A DNA stretch of 64,000 nt from Paenalcaligenes faecalis (GTDB lineage Bacteria; Pseudomonadota; Gammaproteobacteria; Burkholderiales; Burkholderiaceae_B). Every line of letters starts with the position of its first letter. Within the stretch, counting starts at the first letter, position 1. Positions 47,860 through 56,862 of the stretch are shown piece by piece. The position numbers and the translations under genes are program-made. The stretch lies in contig NZ_CP106841.1 of the NCBI RefSeq assembly GCF_027557445.1, positions 1,908,001 to 1,972,000 on the forward strand. Direction: 5' to 3'. The notes under the pieces were generated by a model. That model saw nothing but the letters and a program-made list of their open reading frames with translations, ran no database searches and was not told the origin of the DNA.

Positions 47860-48624
47860 ATGAGCGTTAAACGCACTGCTTTAGTCACTGGTGGTACAGG
47901 AGCTTTAGGCACCGCCATTGCTCGCGCCCTGCATGATGCGGGTCATCACGTGCTTATTTCTGATTATGCGCCTGTAGGCCAAACCGAGCTGTCTGCTCAG
48001 GCCCAACAATGGCTAACAGAGCAACAACAAGATGGCTATGACTTCACTGCCTATGCCATTGATGTGTCTGACAATCTATCAAGCCAACAAGGCATTGAGC
48101 GTATTCACAACGATGGTCACTCGATTGATATTTTAGTGAACTGCGCTGGGATTACGCGTGATGCAACGTTGCGTCGTATGGATTTTGAGCAGTGGGACAG
48201 CGTCATTCGTACCAATTTGAACTCCATGTTCAATATGACTAAGCCGGTCATTGATGGCATGACTGAGCGCGGTTGGGGTCGAATCATCAATATTTCATCA
48301 GTCAATGGCAGCAAAGGGGCTTTTGGTCAAACTAATTATTCAGCGGCTAAATCTGGTATTTACGGTTTTACCAAAGCACTAGCTTTAGAGGTCGCCCGTA
48401 AAGGTGTCACAGTGAACGCCATTTCTCCTGGTTATCTAGATAGTCCTATGGTGCGCCAAGTGCCACAGGATGTTTTAGAGTCTAAAGTCATCCCGGAAAT
48501 CCCCATCGGTCGTTTAGGTCAGCCCGAAGAAATTGCTGCTGGGGTGGTGTTTTTATGCAGTGATTTAGCCGGTCTAGTCACTGGGGCTAATTTGCCCATG
48601 AATGGTGGCCAACACATGTACTAA
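47860..48624 (+). CDS. phaB: Acetoacetyl-CoA reductase (PhaB-like)
   Basis: Short-chain dehydrogenase that would reduce acetoacetyl-CoA to 3-hydroxybutyryl-CoA with NADPH. The 254-aa protein has the cofactor loop ALVTGGTGALGTAIARAL, NCAGITRDATLRRMDFEQW and the catalytic Ser-Tyr-Lys in ISSVNGSKGAFGQTNYSAAK. The strings GITRDATLRRM and NGSKGAFGQTNYSAAKSG are typical of PhaB rather than FabG, but FabG cannot be fully excluded. No phaC or phaA is nearby. TTAGGAG lies eight bases before the ATG; a strong terminator follows. Confidence 0.82.
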   Translation: MSVKRTALVTGGTGALGTAIARALHDAGHHVLISDYAPVGQTELSAQAQQWLTEQQQDGYDFTAYAIDVSDNLSSQQGIERIHNDGHSIDILVNCAGITRDATLRRMDFEQWDSVIRTNLNSMFNMTKPVIDGMTERGWGRIINISSVNGSKGAFGQTNYSAAKSGIYGFTKALALEVARKGVTVNAISPGYLDSPMVRQVPQDVLESKVIPEIPIGRLGQPEEIAAGVVFLCSDLAGLVTGANLPMNGGQHMY

Positions 48625-48648
48625 GCTACTAGTCGTCAGCATAAAAAT

Positions 48649-48684
48649 AGCGCCTCTATGTAAATCATAGAGGCGCTCTTTTTT
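48649..48684. terminator. Bidirectional terminator between phaB and fumarase
   Basis: A perfect 12-bp stem (arms 48649-48660 and 48666-48677) with a five-base loop and T-runs on both strands. Confidence 0.9.
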
Positions 48685-48697
48685 AATTAACAACTGA

Positions 48698-50221
48698 TTA
48701 AGCCGATACCACAGGGATATTTTTAATCATTTGTTGCCAATGGGCAGGGCCTGTTTTATGTACGGACTCTCCGGAAGAATCCACGGCAACCGTTACCGGC
48801 ATGTCCTGTACCTCAAACTCATAAATGGCTTCCATTCCTAGATCTTCAAAACCGACCACCTTTGCCGTCTTAATGGCTTTGGAGACTAAGTACGCCGCAC
48901 CACCTACTGCCATCAAATAAGCAGATTTATGTTTTTTGATGGCATCAATGGCTTTAGGACCACGCTCTGCTTTACCAATCATAGAGATCAAGCCCGTCTG
49001 AGACAGCATCATCTCTGTAAAGCTATCCATACGCGTTGCTGTAGTTGGGCCTGCTGGACCAACGGCCTCTTCACCCACTGGATCTACTGGACCTACGTAG
49101 TAAATAACGCGGTTTGTAAAATCTACCGGTAAAGATTCACCTGCCGCTAACATAGTTTGAATACGTTTATGCGCTGCATCACGACCTGTTAGCATTTTTC
49201 CAGAGAGCAATAGGGTTTCACCGGGTTTCCAGCTAGCAACCTCTTCGGCGGTCAAGGTGTCTAAATTAACGGCTTTGGACTTGTTGTAGTCTGGCGCCCA
49301 AGCCACATCTGGCCATACATCCATTGACGGTGCGGTTAATTTAGCGGGGCCAGAGCCATCTAAAACAAAATGGGCGTGGCGTGTTGCGGCACAGTTTGGA
49401 ATCATGGCGATAGGTTTGGAGGCGGCATGCGTTGGGAAGGTATTGATTTTGACATCCAGCACCGTAGTAAGACCACCTAGGCCTTGAGCCCCAATCCCTA
49501 GTGCGTTGACCTTTTCGTATAGCTCAATACGCAATTCCTCGATTTTGTTCTGAGGGCCACGCTTGAGTAAATCAAACATGTCGATGTCTTCCATTAAGGA
49601 TTCTTTCGCCATCAACATGGCTTTTTCGGCTGTACCACCAACCCCAATCCCAAGCATCCCTGGAGGACACCAGCCCGCACCCATCTGAGGAATTTGCTCT
49701 AGTACCCAATCCACAATGGATTCGCTGGGGTTCAACATCGCAAAGCGACTTTTGTTTTCTGAGCCACCGCCTTTAGCTGCTACGCCAACCTCGACCTTAT
49801 CACCAGGTACGAGTTCGACGTTGACAATACAGGGGGTATTATCACGGGTGTTTTTACGTTCAAAAATAGGGTCGTTTAATACAGAGGCACGCAACGGGTT
49901 GTCTGCGTTGGTGTAGCCTTGGCGTACGCCTTCGTCACAGACCTCTTGTAATGAGCGAGCGGTGTCAAACCGTACATTCATGCCCACTTTCAAAAACACA
50001 TTCACTACGCCTGTATCCTGACAGATAGGACGATGGCCTTCGGCTGACATTTTTGAGTTAGTTAGGATCTGAGCAATCGCGTCCTTAGCGGCTGGGCTTT
50101 GCTCTCGGTCATAGGCACGGGCTAAATGCTCAATATAGTCAGCAGGATGGTAGTAACTAATAAATTGCACTGCATCCGCAATAGACTGTATCAGGTCGTC
50201 TTCTTTAATTATTGTACTCAT
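48698..50221 (-). CDS. Class I fumarate hydratase
   Basis: Iron-sulphur fumarase of the citric acid cycle (FumA/FumB type), 507 aa. Three cysteines can hold the [4Fe-4S] cluster: HRPICQDTGVVNVFLK, GAGWCPPGMLGIGVGGTAEK and MIPNCAATRHAHFVL. The C-terminal domain carries YYVGPVDPVGEEAVGPAGPT and LGMEAIYEFEVQDMPV. The ATG at 50221 (MSTIIKEDDLI) is taken as start; the upstream TTG lies within the terminator of the preceding gene. The [4Fe-4S] cluster makes it oxygen sensitive. Confidence 0.93.
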   Translation of the reverse strand: MSTIIKEDDLIQSIADAVQFISYYHPADYIEHLARAYDREQSPAAKDAIAQILTNSKMSAEGHRPICQDTGVVNVFLKVGMNVRFDTARSLQEVCDEGVRQGYTNADNPLRASVLNDPIFERKNTRDNTPCIVNVELVPGDKVEVGVAAKGGGSENKSRFAMLNPSESIVDWVLEQIPQMGAGWCPPGMLGIGVGGTAEKAMLMAKESLMEDIDMFDLLKRGPQNKIEELRIELYEKVNALGIGAQGLGGLTTVLDVKINTFPTHAASKPIAMIPNCAATRHAHFVLDGSGPAKLTAPSMDVWPDVAWAPDYNKSKAVNLDTLTAEEVASWKPGETLLLSGKMLTGRDAAHKRIQTMLAAGESLPVDFTNRVIYYVGPVDPVGEEAVGPAGPTTATRMDSFTEMMLSQTGLISMIGKAERGPKAIDAIKKHKSAYLMAVGGAAYLVSKAIKTAKVVGFEDLGMEAIYEFEVQDMPVTVAVDSSGESVHKTGPAHWQQMIKNIPVVSA

Positions 50222-50240
50222 GATGGTGTTGTAAAAAATA

Positions 50241-50270
50241 AACAAAAGGCTTTGTATTGACAACAAAGCC
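50241..50270 (-). terminator. Terminator of the crotonase gene
   Basis: An 8-bp stem (50248-50255 with 50263-50270), seven-base loop, then TTTTGTTTATTTTTT on the minus strand. It separates the crotonase gene from fumarase. Confidence 0.8.
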
Positions 50271-50282
50271 CGTTAAAAAGAA

Positions 50283-51050
50283 TTATTTGCCTTGCCACAC
50301 GGGTTTACGTTTTTCAGCAAAGGCCGTTGCGCCCTCTTTGGCATCTGCCGACACAAAAACATGGTCGATGCGAGGACGCTGTAAATCAAACATATGTTGC
50401 TGTGACCAGTCACGGGACTCAGCAATTACTTTTTTCGCTGTCTGTACTGCTAAAGGCCCATTTTCTTTAATGCGACTGGCTAAATCCAAAGCGCCTTGTA
50501 GGGCCTGACCATCGGGAACCACACGGTTAATCAGCCCCCAATTTGCCGCCTGCTCAGCACTAAACATATCACCAGTTAATACCAATTCCATTGCAACCAC
50601 ATACGGTACACGCGCTGGCAGACGTAGTAAACCACCCGACCCCGGCACAATGCCACGTTTAGTTTCTGGCACACCGAACTTAGCGGTTTCGGCGGCAATC
50701 ATCATGTCACATGACATGGCGATCTCTAAGCCACCTGCGAGGGCATAGCCCTCTATGGCTGCAATGAGAGGTTTACGTGGCGGACGCTCGCAAATACCGG
50801 CAAAACCGCGATCACCCACGTAAGGACGTTTTCCGTCCTTAGCAAAAGATTTTAAGTCCATCCCAGAACAAAAGGTATTATTTGCACCTGTTAATATCCC
50901 AACAACTATTTCAGGATTGTTATCTAGCTCATCCAAGGCTGCGGCTAACTGCAATGCCGTCTCGTGATTAATTGCGTTACGTGCCTCGGGACGATTTAGC
51001 GTAATAATTAGGACCTGATCCTGAATGTCTACCTTTACCAACTCTGTCAT
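50283..51050 (-). CDS. Enoyl-CoA hydratase/isomerase (crotonase) family protein
   Basis: A 255-aa crotonase acting on an acyl-CoA thioester. The oxyanion-hole segments are FCSGMDLKSFA and IEGYALAGGLEIAMSCD. Both catalytic glutamates of true enoyl-CoA hydratases seem present, in GGLEIAMSCD and FGVPETKRGIVPGSGGLLRL. That supports hydratase activity, but the acyl group cannot be read from sequence. AAAGGAG lies five bases before the ATG. It is monocistronic, with a palindromic operator candidate between promoter and start. Confidence 0.85.
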   Translation of the reverse strand: MTELVKVDIQDQVLIITLNRPEARNAINHETALQLAAALDELDNNPEIVVGILTGANNTFCSGMDLKSFAKDGKRPYVGDRGFAGICERPPRKPLIAAIEGYALAGGLEIAMSCDMMIAAETAKFGVPETKRGIVPGSGGLLRLPARVPYVVAMELVLTGDMFSAEQAANWGLINRVVPDGQALQGALDLASRIKENGPLAVQTAKKVIAESRDWSQQHMFDLQRPRIDHVFVSADAKEGATAFAEKRKPVWQGK

Positions 51051-51074
51051 GGTGACTCCTTTGAAAGGGTTATT

Positions 51075-51089
51075 TTCTGAACTTCAGAA
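51075..51089 (-). promoter_or_regulatory. Palindromic operator candidate before the crotonase gene
   Basis: TTCTGAACTTCAGAA is a perfect 7-1-7 inverted repeat, 24-38 bases before the ATG and just downstream of -10-like hexamers (TATTGT/TATAGA). The position suits a repressor of the TetR or GntR kind; the regulator is not known. Confidence 0.4.
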
Positions 51090-51286
51090 CTAGCTTCTAT
51101 ACAATAGAGCTATTCTTGATGTGGTTATCATACGATCTTTTTGCTATTTAATCGGCTTTTGTGGTGGGCTCTGTCCGTTACTTTGATGCCGCCAAACAGG
51201 AAAATAGCGCAAAGCCGTCTATAAGCCCTCACAACAAGGTAAAATAACCTATTTTGCGGCATAACGTTTATTTGGCCTAATTGCAC

Positions 51287-52192
51287 ATGCTTACCTTTCA
51301 ACAATTAATTCTTCAGCTTTCTCACTACTGGGACCAACAGGGGTGTACCCTTTTACAACCTTTCGATATGGAAGTCGGTGCAGGTACCTCACATACGGCA
51401 ACTTTTTTACGCGCCATTGGCCCAGAGCCATGGACAGCCGCCTATGTGCAACCTTCGCGTCGCCCTACGGATGGTCGTTATGGTGACAACCCAAATCGTT
51501 TGCAGCACTACTATCAGTATCAGGTCGTCTTAAAACCCGCACCTGAAAACATTGTCGATTTATATATTGGCTCTCTGAAAGCCATCGGTATTGATCCCAA
51601 AATTCATGACATCCGTTTTGTAGAGGATGACTGGGAAAATCCAACACTGGGAGCCTGGGGTTTAGGTTGGGAGGTCTGGCTAAACGGGATGGAGGTCACT
51701 CAATTTACCTACTTCCAACAGGTTGGGGGGCTAGACTGTGTGCCTGCAACGGGCGAGATCACCTACGGCCTAGAACGCCTAGCGATGTACCTACAAGGCG
51801 TAGAAAGTGTCTATGATTTAGTTTGGACCAAAACAGCCAGTGGCAAAACCATCTATTACCGTGATGTGTTCCATCAAAACGAGGTTGAGCAATCCACCTA
51901 TAACTTTGAGCACGCCAATACTGAAATGCTGTTTGCCCATTTTACGAATCACGAAACAGAGGCTAAAAAACTCATCGAGATTCCTTTAGCACTGCCTGCC
52001 TACGAACAAACCTTAAAAGCCGCCCATACCTTTAATATGCTAGATGCCCGTGGTGCAATCAGCGTCACAGAGCGTGCAGCTTATATTGGTCGTATCCGTA
52101 ATTTAGCTCGTGGCGTAGCCCAAGCCTACTATAACTCTCGTGAAGAACTCGGTTTCCCGTTGCTCCCCGCTGATGCACAGGAGACTCACTAA
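51287..52192 (+). CDS. glyQ: Glycyl-tRNA synthetase alpha subunit
   Basis: Catalytic subunit of the bacterial alpha2beta2 glycyl-tRNA synthetase. The 301-aa protein opens [20 protein letters not shown] and shows [40 protein letters not shown] and [14 protein letters not shown], all class II signatures of GlyQ. The ATG at 51287 is used; a TTG two codons earlier is less likely. Its stop overlaps the glyS start (TAATG). Confidence 0.98.
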   Translation: MLTFQQLILQLSHYWDQQGCTLLQPFDMEVGAGTSHTATFLRAIGPEPWTAAYVQPSRRPTDGRYGDNPNRLQHYYQYQVVLKPAPENIVDLYIGSLKAIGIDPKIHDIRFVEDDWENPTLGAWGLGWEVWLNGMEVTQFTYFQQVGGLDCVPATGEITYGLERLAMYLQGVESVYDLVWTKTASGKTIYYRDVFHQNEVEQSTYNFEHANTEMLFAHFTNHETEAKKLIEIPLALPAYEQTLKAAHTFNMLDARGAISVTERAAYIGRIRNLARGVAQAYYNSREELGFPLLPADAQETH

Positions 52193-54327
52193 TGTCTGTA
52201 CAAACCATGTCTACTCGCCCTCTATTAGTCGAATTACAAACCGAAGAACTGCCACCCAAAGCCCTAGAAAAAATGGGTTTGGCCTTTGCCGAGGGCATCA
52301 CCAAAGTTTTGCGTGATCGTCACCTGATTACAGATGCGGCCGTTATTACTGAATACGCTACGCCACGTCGTTTAGCTGTTCATATCAATCAGGTTTTGGC
52401 CCAAGCCGCAGACCAAGCCTTTAGCGAAAAACTTATGCCCGCTAAAGTCGGGGTGGATGCCGATGGCAACATGGCCGCACCGCTAAAAAAACGTCTGGAA
52501 GGTAAAGGCCTAGGACATTTAACGCTGGCAGATCTAGAAACCAAATCAGATGGTAAGCAAGACTACTTGTACGCCAACGGTATGGCCACAGGCGCTAAAT
52601 TAACAGAGGTCATCAACGAGGCCATTGAGTACGCCGTTACCCATTTACCCATCCCTAAAGTCATGCGCTATCAGCTCAATGACGGGGTGACCAGTGTGCG
52701 TTTTGTGCGTCCAGCCCATGGTTTAATCGTATTATGGGGCGACGAGGTGCTTGCCGCCCAAACTTTAGGTCTACAATCTGGCCGTACAACCCTAGGTCAT
52801 CGCTTTATGTGTGATGATCCAATCACGATTGATTCTGCTAATAGCTACGTCGAACAGCTTGAACAGTCTGGCTGGGTTGTGCCTTCGTATAACAAACGCC
52901 GCGAGGCCATTCGCCAACAGCTTGATGCGGCTTGCGAACGCCTGAATGCTAGCTTAGGTTCAGATCCTGAAGTCCCCGCTTTGTTGGATGAGGTCACAGC
53001 TCTGGTCGAGCACCCCACGGTTTATATGGGTGAATTTGATCCCGTTTTCCTAGAGGTCCCCAGCGAGTGCTTGATTTTAACGATGCGCTTGAATCAACGT
53101 TACTTTCCGTTGTTTGATCCAAAAACCAATGCATTAACACATCAATTTTTAATTGTAAGCAATATGCACGTCAGCGATCCCTCACATATTATCGAGGGTA
53201 ATCAACGCGTTATTTTGCCGCGATTGGCGGATGCTCGTTTCTTCTTTGAAACCGATCGCAAGCAAAGCCTTGCTGACCGTGTTGATAGCCTAGAAAACAG
53301 CGTTTATCACAACAAACTCGGTTCACAGCGTGTGCGCGTTGAGCGTTTGCGTCGTCTTGCCGTATATATCGCCGAGCAACTAGGGGCAGAAGCCTCTTTA
53401 GCAGACCGTGCGGCCCTATTAGCCAAAGCGGATCTAAATACCTTGATGGTCGGCGAATTCCCTGAGCTACAAGGTGTGATGGGCGCTTATTATGCCCAAG
53501 CTGATGGCGAAAACCCACAGGTCGTGAACGCCCTACACCACCAGTACGAGCACCGTATCAATACACCCGTTCAGGCAGAAAACCTAATTGCTACGATTTT
53601 ATTCTTAGCCGAACGTGCTGAAACCCTAGTCGGTATCTGGGGGATTGGGTTGGCACCTACTGGCGAACGAGACCCTTATGCCTTGCGTCGTGCAGCCTTA
53701 GGACTGATCAGTGCCTTTGAGCAATTGAACAAAGGCGGCTATCTGTCCGAGCACCCGTTAGATCTACGTAATTTATTGGTTTTCTCTGCTGCTGGGTTTG
53801 AACAAGGCGTTTTAGCCGAAAACGTGATTGATGAGGTAATGAGTTTCATTTACGAACGATACCGTAATCAGTTAGTTCAGTCTTATGATCGTAAGGTGGT
53901 TGAAGCCGTCTTGTCCTTACAACCTCCGCTACAGCAAGTCAGTGCGCGCATTGCGGCGTGTGTGGATTTTGCTCAACGCCCCGAGGCCGAAAGCTTAGCA
54001 GCGGCAAATAAACGTATTAGCAATCTCTTACAGCGCAATACCGATGCAATTGCGGCATTAAACCCGTCCTTATTTATTGAGCCAGCAGAAAAAGAATTGG
54101 CCTCTACGATTGACACATTAGCTCCTGTTGCACAGCAGCAGTTTGATCAAGGTGATTTCAGTGGTTCCTTAGCTACGCTAGCAGCCGCTAAAGAACCCGT
54201 TGATCACTTTTTTAATGATGTCATGGTGATGGCTGATGATTTAGCTGTACGTAATAACCGTCTTGCGCTATTACAGCAGTTACATCAGTCCATGAACCAG
54301 GTAGCTGACTTATCGTTACTAGCCTAG
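52192..54327 (+). CDS. glyS: Glycyl-tRNA synthetase beta subunit
   Basis: Beta subunit that binds tRNA-Gly. The 711-aa protein starts with LLVELQTEELPPKALEKMG and has LNQRYFPLFDPKTNALTHQF, RVILPRLADARFFFETDRKQ, an HD-like region and a C-terminal DALR-type anticodon-binding helical domain (about 590-700). Normal length. It overlaps glyQ by one base and the next gene by one base (TAGTG), showing tight coupling. Confidence 0.97.
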   Translation: MSVQTMSTRPLLVELQTEELPPKALEKMGLAFAEGITKVLRDRHLITDAAVITEYATPRRLAVHINQVLAQAADQAFSEKLMPAKVGVDADGNMAAPLKKRLEGKGLGHLTLADLETKSDGKQDYLYANGMATGAKLTEVINEAIEYAVTHLPIPKVMRYQLNDGVTSVRFVRPAHGLIVLWGDEVLAAQTLGLQSGRTTLGHRFMCDDPITIDSANSYVEQLEQSGWVVPSYNKRREAIRQQLDAACERLNASLGSDPEVPALLDEVTALVEHPTVYMGEFDPVFLEVPSECLILTMRLNQRYFPLFDPKTNALTHQFLIVSNMHVSDPSHIIEGNQRVILPRLADARFFFETDRKQSLADRVDSLENSVYHNKLGSQRVRVERLRRLAVYIAEQLGAEASLADRAALLAKADLNTLMVGEFPELQGVMGAYYAQADGENPQVVNALHHQYEHRINTPVQAENLIATILFLAERAETLVGIWGIGLAPTGERDPYALRRAALGLISAFEQLNKGGYLSEHPLDLRNLLVFSAAGFEQGVLAENVIDEVMSFIYERYRNQLVQSYDRKVVEAVLSLQPPLQQVSARIAACVDFAQRPEAESLAAANKRISNLLQRNTDAIAALNPSLFIEPAEKELASTIDTLAPVAQQQFDQGDFSGSLATLAAAKEPVDHFFNDVMVMADDLAVRNNRLALLQQLHQSMNQVADLSLLA

Positions 54328-54863
54328 TGAAAACCGCTATCTTAGATCGTGATGGAGTCATTAACTATGACTCCAGCGCCTTTGTCAAAAGCCCCGAAGA
54401 ATGGGTTGCCTTACCCGGCAGCCTAGAGGCGATTGCACGCCTCAATCAGGCCGGTTGGCGAGTGGTTGTGGCCACCAATCAATCGGGCTTAGCCCGTGGG
54501 CTCTTTGACATGGATACGCTCAATGCCATTCATGCAAAAATGCGGCAACAGCTAGCGGCTGTGGGGGGGCATATTGATGCTATTTTTATTTGCCCTCATG
54601 GTCCCGATGATGCCTGTCACTGCAGAAAACCGTTACCCGGCTTATTTATTGATATTGGTCATCGTTTTGATCTGCCGCTTAATCAGACGGTTTCTGTGGG
54701 TGATTCGTTACGAGATCTACTCGCGGCTCAACAGGCGGGCTGTGCAACGGCGTTGGTTCTTACCGGTAATGGCAGTAAAACTCAACAACAACCCTTGCCC
54801 GCGGGCACGACCATCCATGCAGATTTAGCTGCGGTAGTCGATTATTGGCTCATTCATCACTAA
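54327..54863 (+). CDS. gmhB: D-glycero-D-manno-heptose 1,7-bisphosphate 7-phosphatase
   Basis: Removes the 7-phosphate in ADP-heptose synthesis for the lipopolysaccharide core. The 178-aa HAD protein has motif I AILDRDGVINYDS, motif II VVATNQSGLARGLF, the zinc loop CPHGPDDACHCRKP that is specific to GmhB, and motif IV VGDSLRDLLAAQQAG. It starts with GTG overlapping the glyS stop. The glyS-gmhB-plsC order is familiar in betaproteobacteria. Confidence 0.94.
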   Translation: MKTAILDRDGVINYDSSAFVKSPEEWVALPGSLEAIARLNQAGWRVVVATNQSGLARGLFDMDTLNAIHAKMRQQLAAVGGHIDAIFICPHGPDDACHCRKPLPGLFIDIGHRFDLPLNQTVSVGDSLRDLLAAQQAGCATALVLTGNGSKTQQQPLPAGTTIHADLAAVVDYWLIHH

Positions 54864-55600
54864 TGCTGTATTTACGCGCGGTTATTTATCAAATTTTTCT
54901 TATTGTCACGGTCATTCCGTATGCCTTGGCCTGTATGCTGTGGTCTCCGTTGCCCATCAGGTGGCGCTATCGTTTAACCTCTGGTTGGCCACGCTTAGCA
55001 ATCTGGGGAGCCAAGGTTATTTTAGGTATACGCTGGCAAGTCATTGGCAAAGAAAACCTGCCTGATAAGCCTGCCGTGGTGTTATCCAAACACCAGTCGG
55101 CTTGGGAAACCATGTTCTTTAACTTCTACCTACCGCGTAATGTCTGCTTTGTCTATAAACGCGAATTAAACCGAATTCCTTTTTTTGGCTGGGGTTTGGC
55201 CTTATTGAATATGATTCCTATTGATCGCGCTAATCGTAGGGATGCGTTTGAACAAGTCGTGAAAATCGGTCAACAGCGTTTAAACGAAGGCCGCTGGCCC
55301 TTGCTTTTCCCCGAAGGGACACGAGTTGCCCCTGGTGACAGTATTCGCTACAAACAAGGCGGTGCGGTATTAGCAACTCGGTGCCAAGTTCCTGTCATTC
55401 CTATTGCACATAATGCGGGTGAGTGTTGGCCTCGGAATGCTTTTATTAAAAAACCAGGTCTCATCACCGTGTCCATCGGCCCACTGATAGAAACAGATGG
55501 CCGCACTGCCGCCGAGGTAACTCGTGAGGTCGAAAAATGGGTTGAAACCGAAGTTCGGCGCCTAAACCCCGAGCGCTATGACAACAATTCAGCTGCTTAA
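54863..55600 (+). CDS. plsC: 1-acyl-sn-glycerol-3-phosphate acyltransferase
   Basis: Makes phosphatidic acid by acylating lysophosphatidic acid at the inner membrane. The 245-aa protein has an N-terminal membrane segment (about 5-28). The acyltransferase motif I is SKHQSAWETMF, which has Glu where HX4D has Asp. Motif II-III follows as YKRELNRIPFFGWGL and FPEGTR, and motif IV as VPVIPIAHNAG. The ATG at 54863 overlaps the gmhB stop; a TTG at 54845 is less likely. Its last 23 bases overlap the metalloprotease gene. Confidence 0.9.
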   Translation: MLYLRAVIYQIFLIVTVIPYALACMLWSPLPIRWRYRLTSGWPRLAIWGAKVILGIRWQVIGKENLPDKPAVVLSKHQSAWETMFFNFYLPRNVCFVYKRELNRIPFFGWGLALLNMIPIDRANRRDAFEQVVKIGQQRLNEGRWPLLFPEGTRVAPGDSIRYKQGGAVLATRCQVPVIPIAHNAGECWPRNAFIKKPGLITVSIGPLIETDGRTAAEVTREVEKWVETEVRRLNPERYDNNSAA

Positions 55601-56369
55601 ACCTGCCAAACTGCCACCAAACACATTGTGGCAGCAACGTACGATTCAGCATCAAACGATTGGTTTTATGCTGAAACGCTCTAAACGTAAAAGTATTGGT
55701 TTACGTATTAGTGACGAGGGCTTAGTCATAACTGCCCCTCTTTGGGCTAGCTCAGAGCAAATCCAACAGGCTCTAGATAAAAAAGCAGACTGGATTCTCT
55801 CTAAGCTAACAGAACGTGCCCAACGCCTAGAGCAACAAGCCATGAGCCACACCATTTGGCAAAATGGCGGAAAACTACCCTTTCTAGGTGTATCGATTCA
55901 GCTGCAACTTAATCCATTACTTAATCAGCTTGTTTTTAGTGGTGATCCGAACTCACCTCTTGATTCTGATCGACTCTGCCTGCATTTAGACATCACGGCA
56001 GATAGTCAGCGCATCCAAGATCTCTGTCACAGCTGGTTGCAGCAGCAAGCCAAACGTTATTTAGGCTTACGTCTACAGCATTTCTTACGTGATTGTGAAT
56101 ACGCCCCTCTCTTTAAAAACTGGCGTATTGCCAGCCCTGCTAAACGGTGGGGTTCTTGTTCTAGCGCTGGTACTATTATGCTTAACTGGCGATTGATTCA
56201 TTTTTCGCCTGCTATTATTGATTATGTGGTGGCACACGAGGTCGCTCATCTCAAAGAGATGAATCATGGTCCTGCCTTTTGGCAAGAGGTCGAACGACTT
56301 CTACCCGATTTCTACACCTCTAGACTGCAACTCAAACAGTTTGATCCTGCGAGTTTGCCTTTATTTTAA
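55578..56369 (+). CDS. YgjP-like metallopeptidase domain protein
   Basis: A 263-aa protein of the YgjP-like zinc peptidase family (formerly DUF45). It begins with a strand-rich part ([20 protein letters not shown]) and ends with the peptidase core: [20 protein letters not shown], then [19 protein letters not shown] containing HEVAH and the third ligand His. The natural substrate is unknown. It is translationally coupled to plsC, and ends 19 bases before gloA. Confidence 0.88.
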   Translation: MTTIQLLKPAKLPPNTLWQQRTIQHQTIGFMLKRSKRKSIGLRISDEGLVITAPLWASSEQIQQALDKKADWILSKLTERAQRLEQQAMSHTIWQNGGKLPFLGVSIQLQLNPLLNQLVFSGDPNSPLDSDRLCLHLDITADSQRIQDLCHSWLQQQAKRYLGLRLQHFLRDCEYAPLFKNWRIASPAKRWGSCSSAGTIMLNWRLIHFSPAIIDYVVAHEVAHLKEMNHGPAFWQEVERLLPDFYTSRLQLKQFDPASLPLF

Positions 56370-56388
56370 TTGCTCAGGAGTTTTACTT

Positions 56389-56784
56389 ATGCGTATTCTT
56401 CACACCATGCTTCGCGTTGGCAATTTACAGCGCTCTTTGGATTTCTATACCGATGTATTAGGCATGAAGCTTCTACGTCAAAAAGATTACCCTGATGGTA
56501 AATTCACATTAGCCTTTGTGGGTTATGGCGATGAAAGTGATACCACCGTTTTAGAACTCACACATAACTGGGATACGGAAAGCTACGATTTAGGAAACGG
56601 TTATGGTCACATCGCCTTGGAGGTTGAAGACGCCTACGAAGCCTGTGCGCAAATTAAGGCTAAAGGTGGCAAAGTCGTGCGTGAGGCTGGCCCCATGATG
56701 CATGGCAATACGGTAATTGCATTTGCAGAAGATCCGGATGGCTATAAAATTGAATTAATTCAAGCCAAAGGCCGTGAGGCCTAA
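56389..56784 (+). CDS. gloA: Lactoylglutathione lyase (glyoxalase I)
   Basis: Detoxifies methylglyoxal as its glutathione adduct. The 131-aa protein begins [20 protein letters not shown]. The four metal ligands are seen as His5 (LHTML), Glu (VLELTHNWD), His (GYGHIALEV) and Glu (KIELIQ), the nickel-type GloA set. AGGAG lies eight bases before the ATG at 56389. A strong terminator follows. Confidence 0.96.
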   Translation: MRILHTMLRVGNLQRSLDFYTDVLGMKLLRQKDYPDGKFTLAFVGYGDESDTTVLELTHNWDTESYDLGNGYGHIALEVEDAYEACAQIKAKGGKVVREAGPMMHGNTVIAFAEDPDGYKIELIQAKGREA

Positions 56785-56805
56785 ACACGTTACGACCCAA
56801 GCTAT

Positions 56806-56830
56806 AAGCGGGCAGAATGCCCGCTTTTTT
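56806..56830 (+). terminator. Terminator after gloA
   Basis: An 8-bp GC-rich stem (arms 56806-56813 and 56819-56826) with a five-base loop and six Ts. Confidence 0.85.
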
Positions 56831-56862
56831 GTGCATGACCTATGAGTGATAGAGCCTAATTT

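Noticed and set aside
50222-50266. TTG start extending fumarase by 15 residues
   Set aside because: The extension lies in the terminator of the preceding gene and adds a hydrophobic stretch unusual for a cytosolic fumarase.
51061-51286. T-box or other riboswitch upstream of glyQ
   Set aside because: No T-box core, glycine-riboswitch core or terminator/antiterminator pair is visible in the 226 bases before the start.
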